A stretch of DNA of 64,000 nt from Phialocephala subalpina. Its lineage: Eukaryota > Ascomycota > Leotiomycetes > Helotiales > Mollisiaceae. The stretch covers positions 2,196,033 to 2,260,032 of the forward strand of contig FJOG01000005.1 in assembly GCA_900073065.1 (NCBI GenBank), given 5' to 3'. Positions 45,186 through 54,700 of the stretch are shown one piece after another. A model generated the notes under the pieces. It was not told where the DNA came from, did no database searches, and saw nothing but the letters and a program-made list of their open reading frames with translations. The translations under genes and the position numbers were made by a program. Position 1 is the stretch's first letter; each line of letters begins with the position of its first letter.

Positions 45186-45690
45186 CGTGGGATTTAAATA
45201 TCTCCAAACCCACTTCATCGCCGCCTTCAGCATTGACTTGGACTTGAACTTCTGCCAACCGCTGCCTTACTGCATTCACTTGGGTGTTGACGTCCGTTTG
45301 GTTTTACAAGGCTCCGGCCTTGTCAAGCACTAAGAATATTTCTTGAGCAAGAACGTCAAGGGTATAAATGCCTCGTCGCCGTTGTGCCACGTCCGTCGCA
45401 TACAAGAGTCAAAACTTCGCTGCATCAATCCCATGTGGACCAGCAACTCTGCCGGAAGCTCTGCTGCACTTGCTATTGCTCCTGCTGATCAGGAACATTG
45501 GTGCACTCGCTGCTGAAGGCGTACGGCTTTAGCGGGGCGGGGAGTAAAGAGATTGAAAGATTTCGTTGTCAACTTAAACTTTGTTGTCAATAAGCTTAAA
45601 CATGTAACAAATGTCCTTTCAAAATCAAGTCTATAAAGACATGCGCCACTAGCCTAGTTGCAGAAAGAAAGTAAAAACCAAAAAGTATGA
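45186..45690 (+). repeat. Repeat unit 1 of a promoter-like family
   Basis: It shares boxes with units 2-5 in fixed order: CGTGGG + T/A box (ATTTAAATATC), AACCCACTT, GCCAACCGC, CATTCACTTG and AAGGCTCCGGCCTTGTCAAG. These are followed by GGGTATAAATGCCTC, CCACGTCCGTCGCA, then TTTCGTTGTCAAC 375 bp from the start and CTAGCCTAGTTGCAGAAAG at the end. Unit 2 starts about 120 bp later. There is no ORF shared by all units. Confidence 0.78.
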
Positions 45691-45813
45691 AGTGTAACCC
45701 AAAGAGTGTGCACGCAATATCTCCCGTTTGGGTTTCATGAGAGTGGCCAATACCACGGCCATACGACGTGACGAAGGAATCGATTACAGTTGCTTCTTTT
45801 CATAGAGAGGAAG

Positions 45814-46270
45814 CGTGGGTTTATATACCTTCCAACCCGCTTTCTTTGCGCTTGAAGCGCCAACCGTAGCCTTGTTGTATTCACTTGGTATTTTTCCAGA
45901 CCGTAATCCAGCCTCGCCAAGTACGTTCTTTACCCCTCCTTAAGTAGTATAAGTACTTCACCGCCGCCCTCGTGCCACGACCATTGCGCACAACTTCGCT
46001 GGACCAACAAGAAGGTACATAGCAGGAACAAACGACGGTACAGGACGATGTAAGACAAAGAAGCGTTCGACCTGATGCTTCCCTTCCAAATATTCATTTC
46101 GACATTTGGCCAAGTGATTATAGATTCTGACGAACTGCAAGGTTAAAGGGAGATGGTTGCCAAGTTGATATTTGTTATCAATTGTCAAAAATATCCGACG
46201 AATGCTCCTCAAAAATGCGCATGAAAAGCAATTGCAAGTAACCTAGCTGCATGAAGAAATGCTCAGGCTA
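45814..46270 (+). repeat. Repeat unit 2
   Basis: CGTGGGTTTATATACC, AACCCGCTT, GCCAACCGTAGCC, ATTCACTTG, CCAGCCTCGCCAAG, AGTATAAGTA and GCCACGACC...GCGCACAAC are present. TTTGTTATCAA follows at 46171 (357 bp from the start), then CCTAGCTGCATGAAGAAATG. Same box order and strand as units 1, 3 and 4. A TIR element begins 111 bp further on. Confidence 0.78.
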
Positions 46271-46380
46271 TGTACCCGAAGGATCACCTCTCCAATCTGA
46301 CTCTAGTTGATAAGCAAATGTCGCAATCTCATCTCAGATCTCCGATGGAGGAGGCAACTGGCCGTGCAACTTCGCCTGTT

Positions 46381-47201
46381 GATCTGTGACCGTCAATTGG
46401 TAAGTCCGTACTAGCTCATGAATTCATATGCATATCCAACAGATATCACAACCCCTCATGAGCTATCACATAATTCATGAACGAGTTCTGATCAGCTGAA
46501 ATGAGAGTGACGACAATTAATTATTCAAACAGATCGACGGGAGGGAGGCTCTCCCGTCTCCCAGCCCCCCTATTGTCAGTTGAGAACGCGGCCTACACGC
46601 GGCCTGTTTCAGGGTCCTCCTGGGGGTAGGGGGGGTACCCCTCCCCTCTGTGTATATATAGCTCTTCCATAGCCCTTTTCACCACCAATGCAGTCTTTCC
46701 CAAGCAACTGACACCTATTTACCCCGTTCTTAGCCCCCTTTTTTTGTCGAATCTCTTGATATTTTGTTTAAACTCTTACTATACGATGTTTTGGCTTTCC
46801 CGCAAAGATATACTCTTATATCTCAAAAGAAGTTATTATAAGTGCGCTCGAGATCAAAATAATCTACAGTATTCGACTTATTTTTTAAAGCATAAATCAT
46901 ATAATTGTTCTCTATATAAATTCATGAACTAATATAATGACTTATGAATTTGCATAAGAAACTATAAGTTTATGCATAGGAATTCATAAATTCTTATACA
47001 AACTTATTAATTTTTATGTAAATTTATAAATTACTTTGCAGATTTATGAGTTTTAATAAGAGTTAATGAGTTTATATAGAATTCTATAAAATCGCCAGAT
47101 TCTGGTGAAATTAGGTATATAGCTCATGAATTATTACGTATTTCAGAATCGCCAACTGATCTGATGAATTAGTAGGGCTGATGAATTGACGGTCACAGAT
47201 C
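46381..47201. mobile_element. 821-bp element with perfect 18-bp terminal inverted repeats
   Basis: GATCTGTGACCGTCAATT at 46381-46398 is exactly inverted at 47184-47201. Subterminal regions share CTCATGAATT-type words in inverted orientation. The left half (46540-46700) is GC-rich with a TATATATA box; the right half is AT-rich with many ATGAATT and CATAA words. No transposase ORF and no clear target duplication was seen, so the superfamily is open. It lies between repeat units 2 and 3. Confidence 0.68.
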
Positions 47202-47207
47202 CATTGG

Positions 47208-47720
47208 CGTGGGCAACGACGTTTATATACTCGCAAACCCACTTGACTCCGGTTTTGAGCGCTGACTCACACGCAAACGTTCGCCAACCGCAGCTTCACT
47301 CTCTCAAGTATTCACTTCATATTCTTCTAGCACCGCGAGGCTCTGGCCTTGTTAAGCACTTCCATTTCCTCCTCCACAAGTATAAAACCCTCATCGCACT
47401 CGTACCATATTCGTCACACACTAGTCCGACGACTGAGAGGTCCGAAATAGTAACTGAAGACGGTACAGGCGATGCAGGACAAAGGACTAGGACCAAAGCA
47501 GTGTTGTACCCAATACTTGAATACTTTGGTGTACCTCTCTCTTCATAAGATCCTGATCCCTAACAATCTGGCAAAGTAAAGACGGAATTTGTTATCAACT
47601 AGACACTTACTATCAAGAAACTTAAATATACAACAAATTTTCCTTCAAGAAGCCTATGTATGCATGGCAATGATAAGCCACCTAGCTACCTGTAGAAATA
47701 TTCCTTACATATTATGAAAG
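47208..47720 (+). repeat. Repeat unit 3
   Basis: CGTGGGCAACGACGTTTATA, AACCCACTTG, GCCAACCGCAGC, ATTCACTT, TTCTAGCACCGCGAGGCTCT, GGCCTTGTTAAGCACTT, AGTATAAAACCCTC and CGTCACACAC are present. GGTACAGGCGATGCAGGACA follows, then TTTGTTATCAACT at 47588 (380 bp from the start) and CACCTAGCTACCTGTAGAAA. It begins immediately after the TIR element. Confidence 0.78.
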
Positions 47721-47830
47721 GATACCGTGTCCCGTAAAAAGCAAACATCTGTAGGTCTCGTTGCGAATCTCTAATGGAATTGTCAGAATCTTCAACAGCA
47801 AGCTAGATACTTTGGTTATTCGTCCCTCGG

Positions 47831-48260
47831 CGTGAGAGGCAAGGTTTACATACCCCAAACCCACTCTCATCCAACTCCAGACATCAACTTTTACTTGAAC
47901 ATTTGCCAACCGCAGCCTCACTTTCCAAAGCATTCACTTGCCAGCCTTCTAGCAACGCAACGCTCTAGCCTCGACCAAATCCAGATTCCACTAGGTATAA
48001 ATCCCTAACCCCTTCACCGCGACCGCCGCACAACAGTCCGCCTTGAGACGATGCAAACTGTGCAGGACGAAGGACAAAGGACGAAAAATCCCTAGGCTCG
48101 GTGTCTAATGGGTGGAACTTTCCAACGTGGTAACGGGAATTTCCACTCCCGAATTATACAGACAAACGATCGCTAACAGAATTTATAAACTGGAAAGATG
48201 TACTGCCAACTGGGCAGTTGTTATCAACTTTCAAACCTTAGTTAGAGTTTGAAAGCAAGA
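47831..48260 (+). repeat. Repeat unit 4, immediately upstream of the gene at 48267
   Basis: CGTGAGAGGCAAGGTTTACA with a TACATACC box, AACCCACT, TTGCCAACCGCAGCCTCACT, GCATTCACTTG, TTCTAGCAACGCAACGCTCT, AGGTATAAATCCCTAACC and GACCGCCGCACAAC are present. TGCAGGACGAAGGACAAAGG and GTTGTTATCAACT (48217, 386 bp from the start) follow. The unit may act as the promoter/leader of the protein gene that follows. Confidence 0.75.
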
Positions 48261-48266
48261 GTCCCC

Positions 48267-48908
48267 ATGCCGCAAGTTCACTCACCTTCAAATGGCTCTG
48301 TACCGTCTAGCATCGACTCCTCGTCATCCTCATCATCTATACCCGGTCTCGAGTCGGATAATGAGTCTTTGCCAGAGGACTTTATTGCCTTCAATGAACG
48401 GAAACTCCGGCGCGCCTTGGGCCAGATATCGGACGACGAATCCGATGAAAGCGTTAGCAACATTTACGCATTCAGCGCAGTAGGCAGTGGCGACGACCAT
48501 GCTCGCACCGGTCCATGGATGAATGGGCAGCTGAATACAGGTTCGCACAGCAGTGGCATACTATCTATACGCACCGGAAGCGATTATTCTGTGCGTGTTG
48601 ACGTGAATACAGATCCAGAAGCCGGGCTCCCTGTAACTTATGGCAGTGCGGTCATCAGCCTGTGTACTATCGGTATGTATCTACTGGATATCGATATCGA
48701 CATGCAAGCCCGCACAGACAACGTCGTTATGTTCCCTGCTGCCGGCAACACAAATCTCCCGACTAGGCCAGATCATTGGAATGAAGGATTGGAGGAGTTG
48801 TTACGCATTGAGTATGGAAACTTAAGGAGCATGCATGGTCTTACCGTGAGTTTCGATGAATTCCGAAATGGCAGGTATGCGGAGCAGTGCGGTGTCGGAA
48901 TGGACTGA
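48267..48908 (+). CDS. Hypothetical protein, 213 aa
   Basis: An intronless ORF from ATG 48267. The N-terminal 70 residues are Ser- and acid-rich (SSIDSSSSSSSIPGLESDNE, SDDESDESVS). The centre is of mixed composition with a hydrophobic stretch (GSAVISLCTIGMYLLDIDID), and the C-terminal 60 residues look folded (WNEGLEELLRIEY, GLTVSFDEFRNGRY). No signal peptide or recognised domain. It lies 50 bp after the downstream box of repeat unit 4, whose TATA box is about 260 bp upstream. Absence of a family match by eye makes the call moderate; the clean frame over 640 bp, unlike surrounding DNA, supports it. Confidence 0.6.
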   Translation: MPQVHSPSNGSVPSSIDSSSSSSSIPGLESDNESLPEDFIAFNERKLRRALGQISDDESDESVSNIYAFSAVGSGDDHARTGPWMNGQLNTGSHSSGILSIRTGSDYSVRVDVNTDPEAGLPVTYGSAVISLCTIGMYLLDIDIDMQARTDNVVMFPAAGNTNLPTRPDHWNEGLEELLRIEYGNLRSMHGLTVSFDEFRNGRYAEQCGVGMD

Positions 48909-49263
48909 GCATGATAGCATCACACTTTGTGTATACATACAGATGTTGATAGTAATTGCGTGTTGAAAGATAGCTAGCTATCTCACTCTTGTCATCAATG
49001 ACCTCCAACCCATATCGTCCGTCCTCGTGGATGTTTGTACTCGATTGTCCGCAACTACCAAAGTAATAATCACTGCCTAATATCTACCAAAAATAGGCCA
49101 TTCCGTAATAAATAGTGATTCTAGAAATTTTCTTGAGACGGAAAGCCAACAATAAACGAACAAAAATGAGAGGAGAGCTGAAAGTCAAGCATTTAAGATA
49201 TCCCGCTCACACTAGGACATCAAGACCCAGCATCTCATGTTCAAGGAAGGATTGACTCACCAT
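48909..49263. other. Intergenic, no gene seen
   Basis: The 3' flank of the hypothetical gene. The first part of repeat unit 5 may lie here but is too diverged to align by eye. Confidence 0.45.
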
Positions 49264-49640
49264 CCTCCTAGAACCACAAGGCTCCAGCCTCGGCCCCTCA
49301 TTAAGCAAACTCCCCAACCAAGCACATACCCAACAGGTATATATACCTCCCCGCCCCCGTCCCACGTCCGTCGCACACCTCAATCTGAACTTCCCTTGCA
49401 AGCAGGTTGGTTCCCAGCTACCAATACATGAAGAAAGAGCTGCGAGAACGGATACAGCTGACAACACCTTTTATTTCAATCATCTGGCAAGTACTGAAGT
49501 ATATATGAAGGATCTAGCAATACCACACCGTGGCAAATGAGGATCTGGAGATAGGTACTAAGAGAAGGGAGTGTTTGTTATCAGGTGGACGAGTGCTATC
49601 AACGAAGGGATGCTAGATTGATTAGGTGTTGACAGCAGAA
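49264..49640 (+). repeat. Repeat unit 5, 5' part diverged
   Basis: It shares CTCCTAGAACCACAAGGCTC, CAGCCTCG, a GGTATATATACCTCCCCGCC box, CCCACGTCCGTCGCACACC and TTTGTTATCAGG (49573), followed by GCTATCAACGAAGG. The AACCCACTT and GCCAACCGC boxes are not clearly visible. Confidence 0.65.
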
Positions 49641-49717
49641 AGTGGTTGGAGAAAGAGGAATTGAGATGAGGTGGGATGTTATGGGACGAGAGCTGAGAAG
49701 TATGATTTTGATTGTCC

Positions 49718-50165
49718 CATCAGCTCTGGGACGTTGAAATCTGGATTTCAGGTGAGAGGCAAAAGGTGGAAAAATGTGAAAACAGTGTGCATGCATGAAA
49801 ATCAGTTCAGGAAAAAAGCAAAGTCGTGTCGCTCCCTGGGACATTGAAACCCAGCCTTAAAGTACAGCCAAAGGAACCAGAAACGCAAGGAGAAGCATTG
49901 TAAAATCAGCAAATAGCACAGGGACAAAATAAAGTCGTGCCACTTGGCGGGACATTCAAAATTTCACCAAAGTCACGCGTGTTTCTCAAAGGGTGTCTGA
50001 AGGTACTTCATTCCCATCCTATCCCACGCTCTCTAAAAAGAGCAGAAATCATTGTCCCATCCCTTTCAGGACATCCATATCAGATCCAGGAAACCTAATC
50101 CTATGAATCTGCAATTGCATTGAAAAAAATTGAAAGAACCACCACCCCGGTCCGCACAGTGAATA
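49718..50165. repeat. Degenerate tandem repeat, about 110-bp period, four copies
   Basis: A core like GTCGTG(T/C)C...GGGACATTGAAA recurs at about 49718, 49826, 49936 and 50052 (spacings 108, 110, 116). Variants are GGGACGTTGAAA, GGGACATTGAAA, GGGACATTCAAA and AGGACATCCATA. A further isolated match is near 50429. No ORF. It lies between the repeat-unit array and the 3' end of the gene at 50617. Confidence 0.62.
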
Positions 50166-50616
50166 CCATGCTCATCCCTATGAAAGAAAAACCCTAAACG
50201 CCTCGCTGTATGTAAATCGAATGTCTGTGCCTGCCATATGCGTCATTGCTTCATTTGATATGAGCGCTGCGCTCGCTCGTTGTGCTGTGATCCAAGCTCC
50301 CTTAGGCGCTGATCATCCTATCGCAGAAAGAACCATGATGTATGTAAAGCAACGCAACGCAAGTATGAAACCCCCAAACGCCATAAACCAGATAATGTGT
50401 TGTGAAGTCGATTGTGTGTTCGTAAGTCGTGTCGTGTGGGGGGACATTGGAAGGGAGTGGGATGGTGGGGGTATGGAGGGGTCGACTGTCGATCTTTGGA
50501 AAAATGTATGCAAGAGCACGAGGACGTGCAGCGTCGATTGAAGAAAGCAGGTACCCGCCCATCGATCTCCAGACTCCTATATTCCCTTCCGCCCAATGTA
50601 TGTGTATGCCCACCTC

Positions 50617-51753
50617 TCAATTCTTCTTCCCCAATCGAATGAATCTCGTACGAAGCCACATAACGAACTTAGTCCACGCACTATGCGTCTTCGCCTTCGT
50701 CGTATTTGTATTTCGTCTCGGCCGACCCTCATAATTCCCATCGCCAAATGCAGGAGGAGTTTGACCCGCAGATACAGAATCGTAGCCTCGACCGACAAAG
50801 ACATCGCTTCCCTTCTCATTTTGTTGCATGGTGAGATCGCTCTTGGATCGGTTTCCGCGCGTCTTTCGTGTAGCTTCACTCTGACCGGATGCTCTGCGCG
50901 CCTCACGCTCGTAGTTCATGGCTTCCTTGCGTTGTCTTTTCTCTAATGCCTTGATCTCCTCCGCGGCGGCTTTGGCTTCCTTCGCGTCCTCCTTCTCTTG
51001 GAATCGTCGGCGGGCTTCGTGGATTGTCTCTCCGCGACCGGTATCAACGTCAGAGCGACTGCGGACCCGCCAACCGGTCTTGTCGAGAGAGGTGCGGATG
51101 GCGGAGACGGGCGACATGGTGTCGGTGGGAGATGCGATATCGGGTGAGAGTGTAGAATTATGTAGACTCGTGTGTGACGTCGCCAACGCCAGGCGCGACG
51201 ATGACGGTTTGGTTTGGATGCGGAGGTTTGGAAGTTGGTTGTTGGAGGTGAGGACGGGACTCGAGATCGAAGTTGTCGGGGTTAAAGAGGTCGTTCGATT
51301 TGAGAGGTTCGAAGGTGAGCGGAATTGATGTTGCTGTATCTGGTCTTCATCTTCTTCCACCGTGGGAGAATTGGTATTGCTCAATTCACTTTCGCGCAGC
51401 GAATTCTGGTACGAGGCTGCGATGGGCGGAGTGTATGGTCGAGGTGTTTGCTGGAAGGGATGCACGAAACTTCCCGTTCGATGGCCACTGCCTGTTGTCG
51501 CGGTCGAGAATTGAGATGTTCCGCTGGTTGAGCGGTGGTGGTATCCTCTCCGGCCTGTTTGTGCAAACCCAACATCGTGCGAACTTCGCGATGCACCACC
51601 CATCCCATATTCGTAAATTCCCAAGCCATCCTGCTCAGCAGCCGGCCGGTCCAGGTCCAGCGAATTCTTCTCGCTCTGTGTCAACTTGCGCAGGATGGGC
51701 TTGACCTTGGTTCTCGATTTCGATACTCGCTCGCCATTATGATAGCTGGACAT
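50617..51753 (-). CDS. Conserved Ser-rich fungal hypothetical protein, 378 aa
   Basis: An intronless gene. The protein is hydrophilic and rich in Ser, Thr, Gln and Arg. A basic N-terminus (KSRTKVKPILRKL) is followed by a low-complexity region to about residue 240. A highly charged helix (ARRRFQEKEDAKEAKAAAEEIKALEKRQRKEAMNYERE region, about 245-285) is a likely coiled coil. The C-terminus ends SAWTKFVMWLRTRFIRLGKKN, an amphipathic aromatic/basic segment that could bind membranes. I recall proteins of this layout across ascomycetes without assigned function. No signal peptide or catalytic motif. The long low-complexity part makes the start (51753) likely but not certain. Confidence 0.8.
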   Translation of the reverse strand: MSSYHNGERVSKSRTKVKPILRKLTQSEKNSLDLDRPAAEQDGLGIYEYGMGGASRSSHDVGFAQTGRRGYHHRSTSGTSQFSTATTGSGHRTGSFVHPFQQTPRPYTPPIAASYQNSLRESELSNTNSPTVEEDEDQIQQHQFRSPSNLSNRTTSLTPTTSISSPVLTSNNQLPNLRIQTKPSSSRLALATSHTSLHNSTLSPDIASPTDTMSPVSAIRTSLDKTGWRVRSRSDVDTGRGETIHEARRRFQEKEDAKEAKAAAEEIKALEKRQRKEAMNYEREARRASGQSEATRKTRGNRSKSDLTMQQNEKGSDVFVGRGYDSVSAGQTPPAFGDGNYEGRPRRNTNTTKAKTHSAWTKFVMWLRTRFIRLGKKN

Positions 51754-54700
51754 GGTTGCACGAAGCCGTGGCCGCGACTGGTCTCTCTCTTCGACGGCAG
51801 CCTCTTCGTCTGCGTCTGCGACTTCTTTCTCGACTTCGTCTTCCCCTCAGCTGGTCACCGCAACTCATATACGGAATATCATCGACCTCGCATGCCTGCG
51901 CTGCAGCCGGTGCTTCCGGGGGATTGATTTTCGACGTCGGTCAATTGCCCTAGCCACGACGACGATGCAGCAGCGACGACGTGATATGCTGATGGCAGGT
52001 TGATGGACAGAGGATTGCGTAGTTTGCTGGGCTGAGGTCGTCGTCGGAACAGGCGATTCAATCAACAAGAATCAGCCTCAGCATGCCTGGGGCGAGGACT
52101 GGGCCTCCTCAGCAGAGTGGTGAACAGTGCACTGCTCAGAATGTACTTGGTTGCTGGGGGCATTATCGCTCCTCCTATCAGCGCCCTTTCACTGGCTGGG
52201 CCGCACTGGACTGCCCACTTTCGTCTCGTCCTCCACTGTCCGAGGATTCCGACCCCTCAATGGTCTGGTCTGCTGCGTAGGACGGAGATACGGATGGCTC
52301 GGCGACATTATTGCTGACTGTGGAGTTTCAAATCAACGGGTGCAAAGTATCGAGAGTTTGAGGGTGCAAGAGAAAGAGAGGAGGGCCGTCAATTGTACCT
52401 ACCATTCAAGTCAAGGCCCGTTTCATTAATGGAGGGACGCAAGGGGGACGGGGGTGGATTCTGACAGATGGGATTTGCTGGTGGGCGTGGAGTCACTGGG
52501 CTACGAAGGGATCATGATCAACATGCGGCGGTACGGGCAGAGGCGCCATGTTCTGGCTGAGATCTGTGTGCCGATGTCACGATGAAGATCATCCAAGACC
52601 GAGATCGGTACCATGGGAACGCCCGCTATGTAGCCACTAGACTATAACTTACCTGATATATTGCCATGACATGTTTATTTCTGCACATCTGCCGTCTGGA
52701 GCAAGAAGCAGAACAATTGATGCTGATCCCCTCCACACTGCAGACCAGTTGCTGTATGTATGAGGCAGAAACTGAACGAATTTTCATTGTACATGATGCA
52801 GTATGTACTTTGCGTAGCATTGCTTGAGCTGGCCGAAACAAACCGTGTCCAGACTCGACCTCGACTCGCAGCCAGACGCGAGATACCAAGCATTCCAAGG
52901 ATTGGATATAGAGGTGCTCACTGGACGCTTTCTCCGGTTTCAGGTCCTGCTTGCTGATATCTGAAATATCTTGCGACTTGGCCGGCGGCACGGCGGTTGG
53001 AGCTGGATAATATATTTTCCGAGGTATACAACTCCTATCCAACAGTTCTCATTCCCGAATGCACCACGTTGCTTCTTCTTCAGCCGGTATGCAAGCCAGA
53101 AATCAGCTCACTTACCCGTCCCGTGCTGGCTGTACCGAAAACCTGGATTATATTGATAGTAGGTGTTCCTGATTCGACTCGGGGTGTGTGCAAGTCAGTG
53201 CAGTACATCAGATAAAGAAAACAAAATGTCGCAGATGATGAATGGAAGGGGGCTTCCGTGTTCTCCAACTCTGCCAGTTGTCTGACTCGGGGAACGTCCT
53301 GTCCCGTTCCCATATGTGAGGTTCCAAGCCAGAAATGTCACCACTTTTGAAATGAATGAGTAAGAACTTGAACCCTCCTTGGAGACAATCGCCGATTCCG
53401 ACTCACTGCTACCTGCCGCATCCAGATGCCAGATAAGGCGGAACATAAGAAGGTGATCTTATCGATCAGATCAAATGTTGGAAGTCCAGATACACCAGAT
53501 ACGGAGCTAGTCTAGGCCAGAGGTTCCAAATTCCGTGATGGCCGTCTCATCGGCCGTGGTCTACCACCATCTTTGGCCCGGATAACCTTTCCTAACCTCA
53601 TCAGTTTGGCAGATTTTTGACAGACAAAAGAGGAACCGACTCGAATCGATCACTTGCATACAGCCGTGCATCCGTTCCGCTATCGATGGTTGCGTTGCAT
53701 TGCTGCCGAGCTGCCCAAGAGGCGTTTGGTGCTGGTGGAAGGTGGTTCGCTACTACTAGCGATAAACCATGGTAATGCAGATCAAAGAACTTGAGGCTAT
53801 TCTTGTTGGTGGTCCCATCTCTGGAGATGTAAGCCATAGAAACGCAGGGTTCTGGAAGATATGTAAGTTCTTCCAATCTGCTTTCATGTACTTGATACTA
53901 CTGCAAGTTGGAAGCGTCGTATTGACTGCCAGCCCTGACCTGGGACTTCGTTTGAGATTTTCGAGATTTTTCAAACTGCGGTTCTGGATATGTCGGCATG
54001 TGATATTTGTTTCGGCACAGGAAGGCAAGTCCACCTTTAGCTGGTCCATCCAAGATACATTACTCGCTCATCCGAAGACTTGAATAGTGTTTAAGGTTAG
54101 AGGTCGTCTGTTTGGCGAACTTGATGAGCCCACAGATCAGCACTGCATGAGATGCCGCTGCTGATTTTTCTTTTTGCGCTGAGCCGCCGTACATGCTGAG
54201 GTGACTTCCAAGGTACTGCTGAGGTACGAGACTGGGCCTGTGTTTCGATAGCGAGATTGACTAAATAGTGGAGTCGGGAATGGAGTCGTGAAAGGAGGGG
54301 TTGCTTGGTGGTCCCCTGTGATGAAGAAAGATAAAGCACACGCCACCATGCGTTCATTGCTGCTCCGCTGGCCTTTTTCAGCTCAAAGTGCAGATTTGGA
54401 ACCATTGGTGCTGGTGTTGGAACCGGATATACCACCAATGTTTGGCAGGTGGTTCATGTACAGGTACATGATCCACGCTCCGTTCCCGCTGAGGTTAATA
54501 AGGGGAAGAGCCTCGTGCTTCCGAACCAAGATCCAGGTCGCATTGACAAAACCGCTGGGAGCTTAGCAGGACTGCCCGAGAACCCCGTCATCTCTAACAT
54601 CGGGATCTCAACGCTCTTGCAGCACCAGAACGGATGTGTCTGTTAATCTTCGGAGGCGCGTATTTCGACCATAGAATGTCCGACATCGTCGCATCAAACT

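Noticed and set aside
47712..47933. Minus-strand reading of repeat unit 4 sharing RLA-VQV-V with unit 1
   Set aside because: Readings in units 2 and 3 contain a stop or shift and similarity ends quickly, so a conserved protein is not supported; noted as an alternative for the array.
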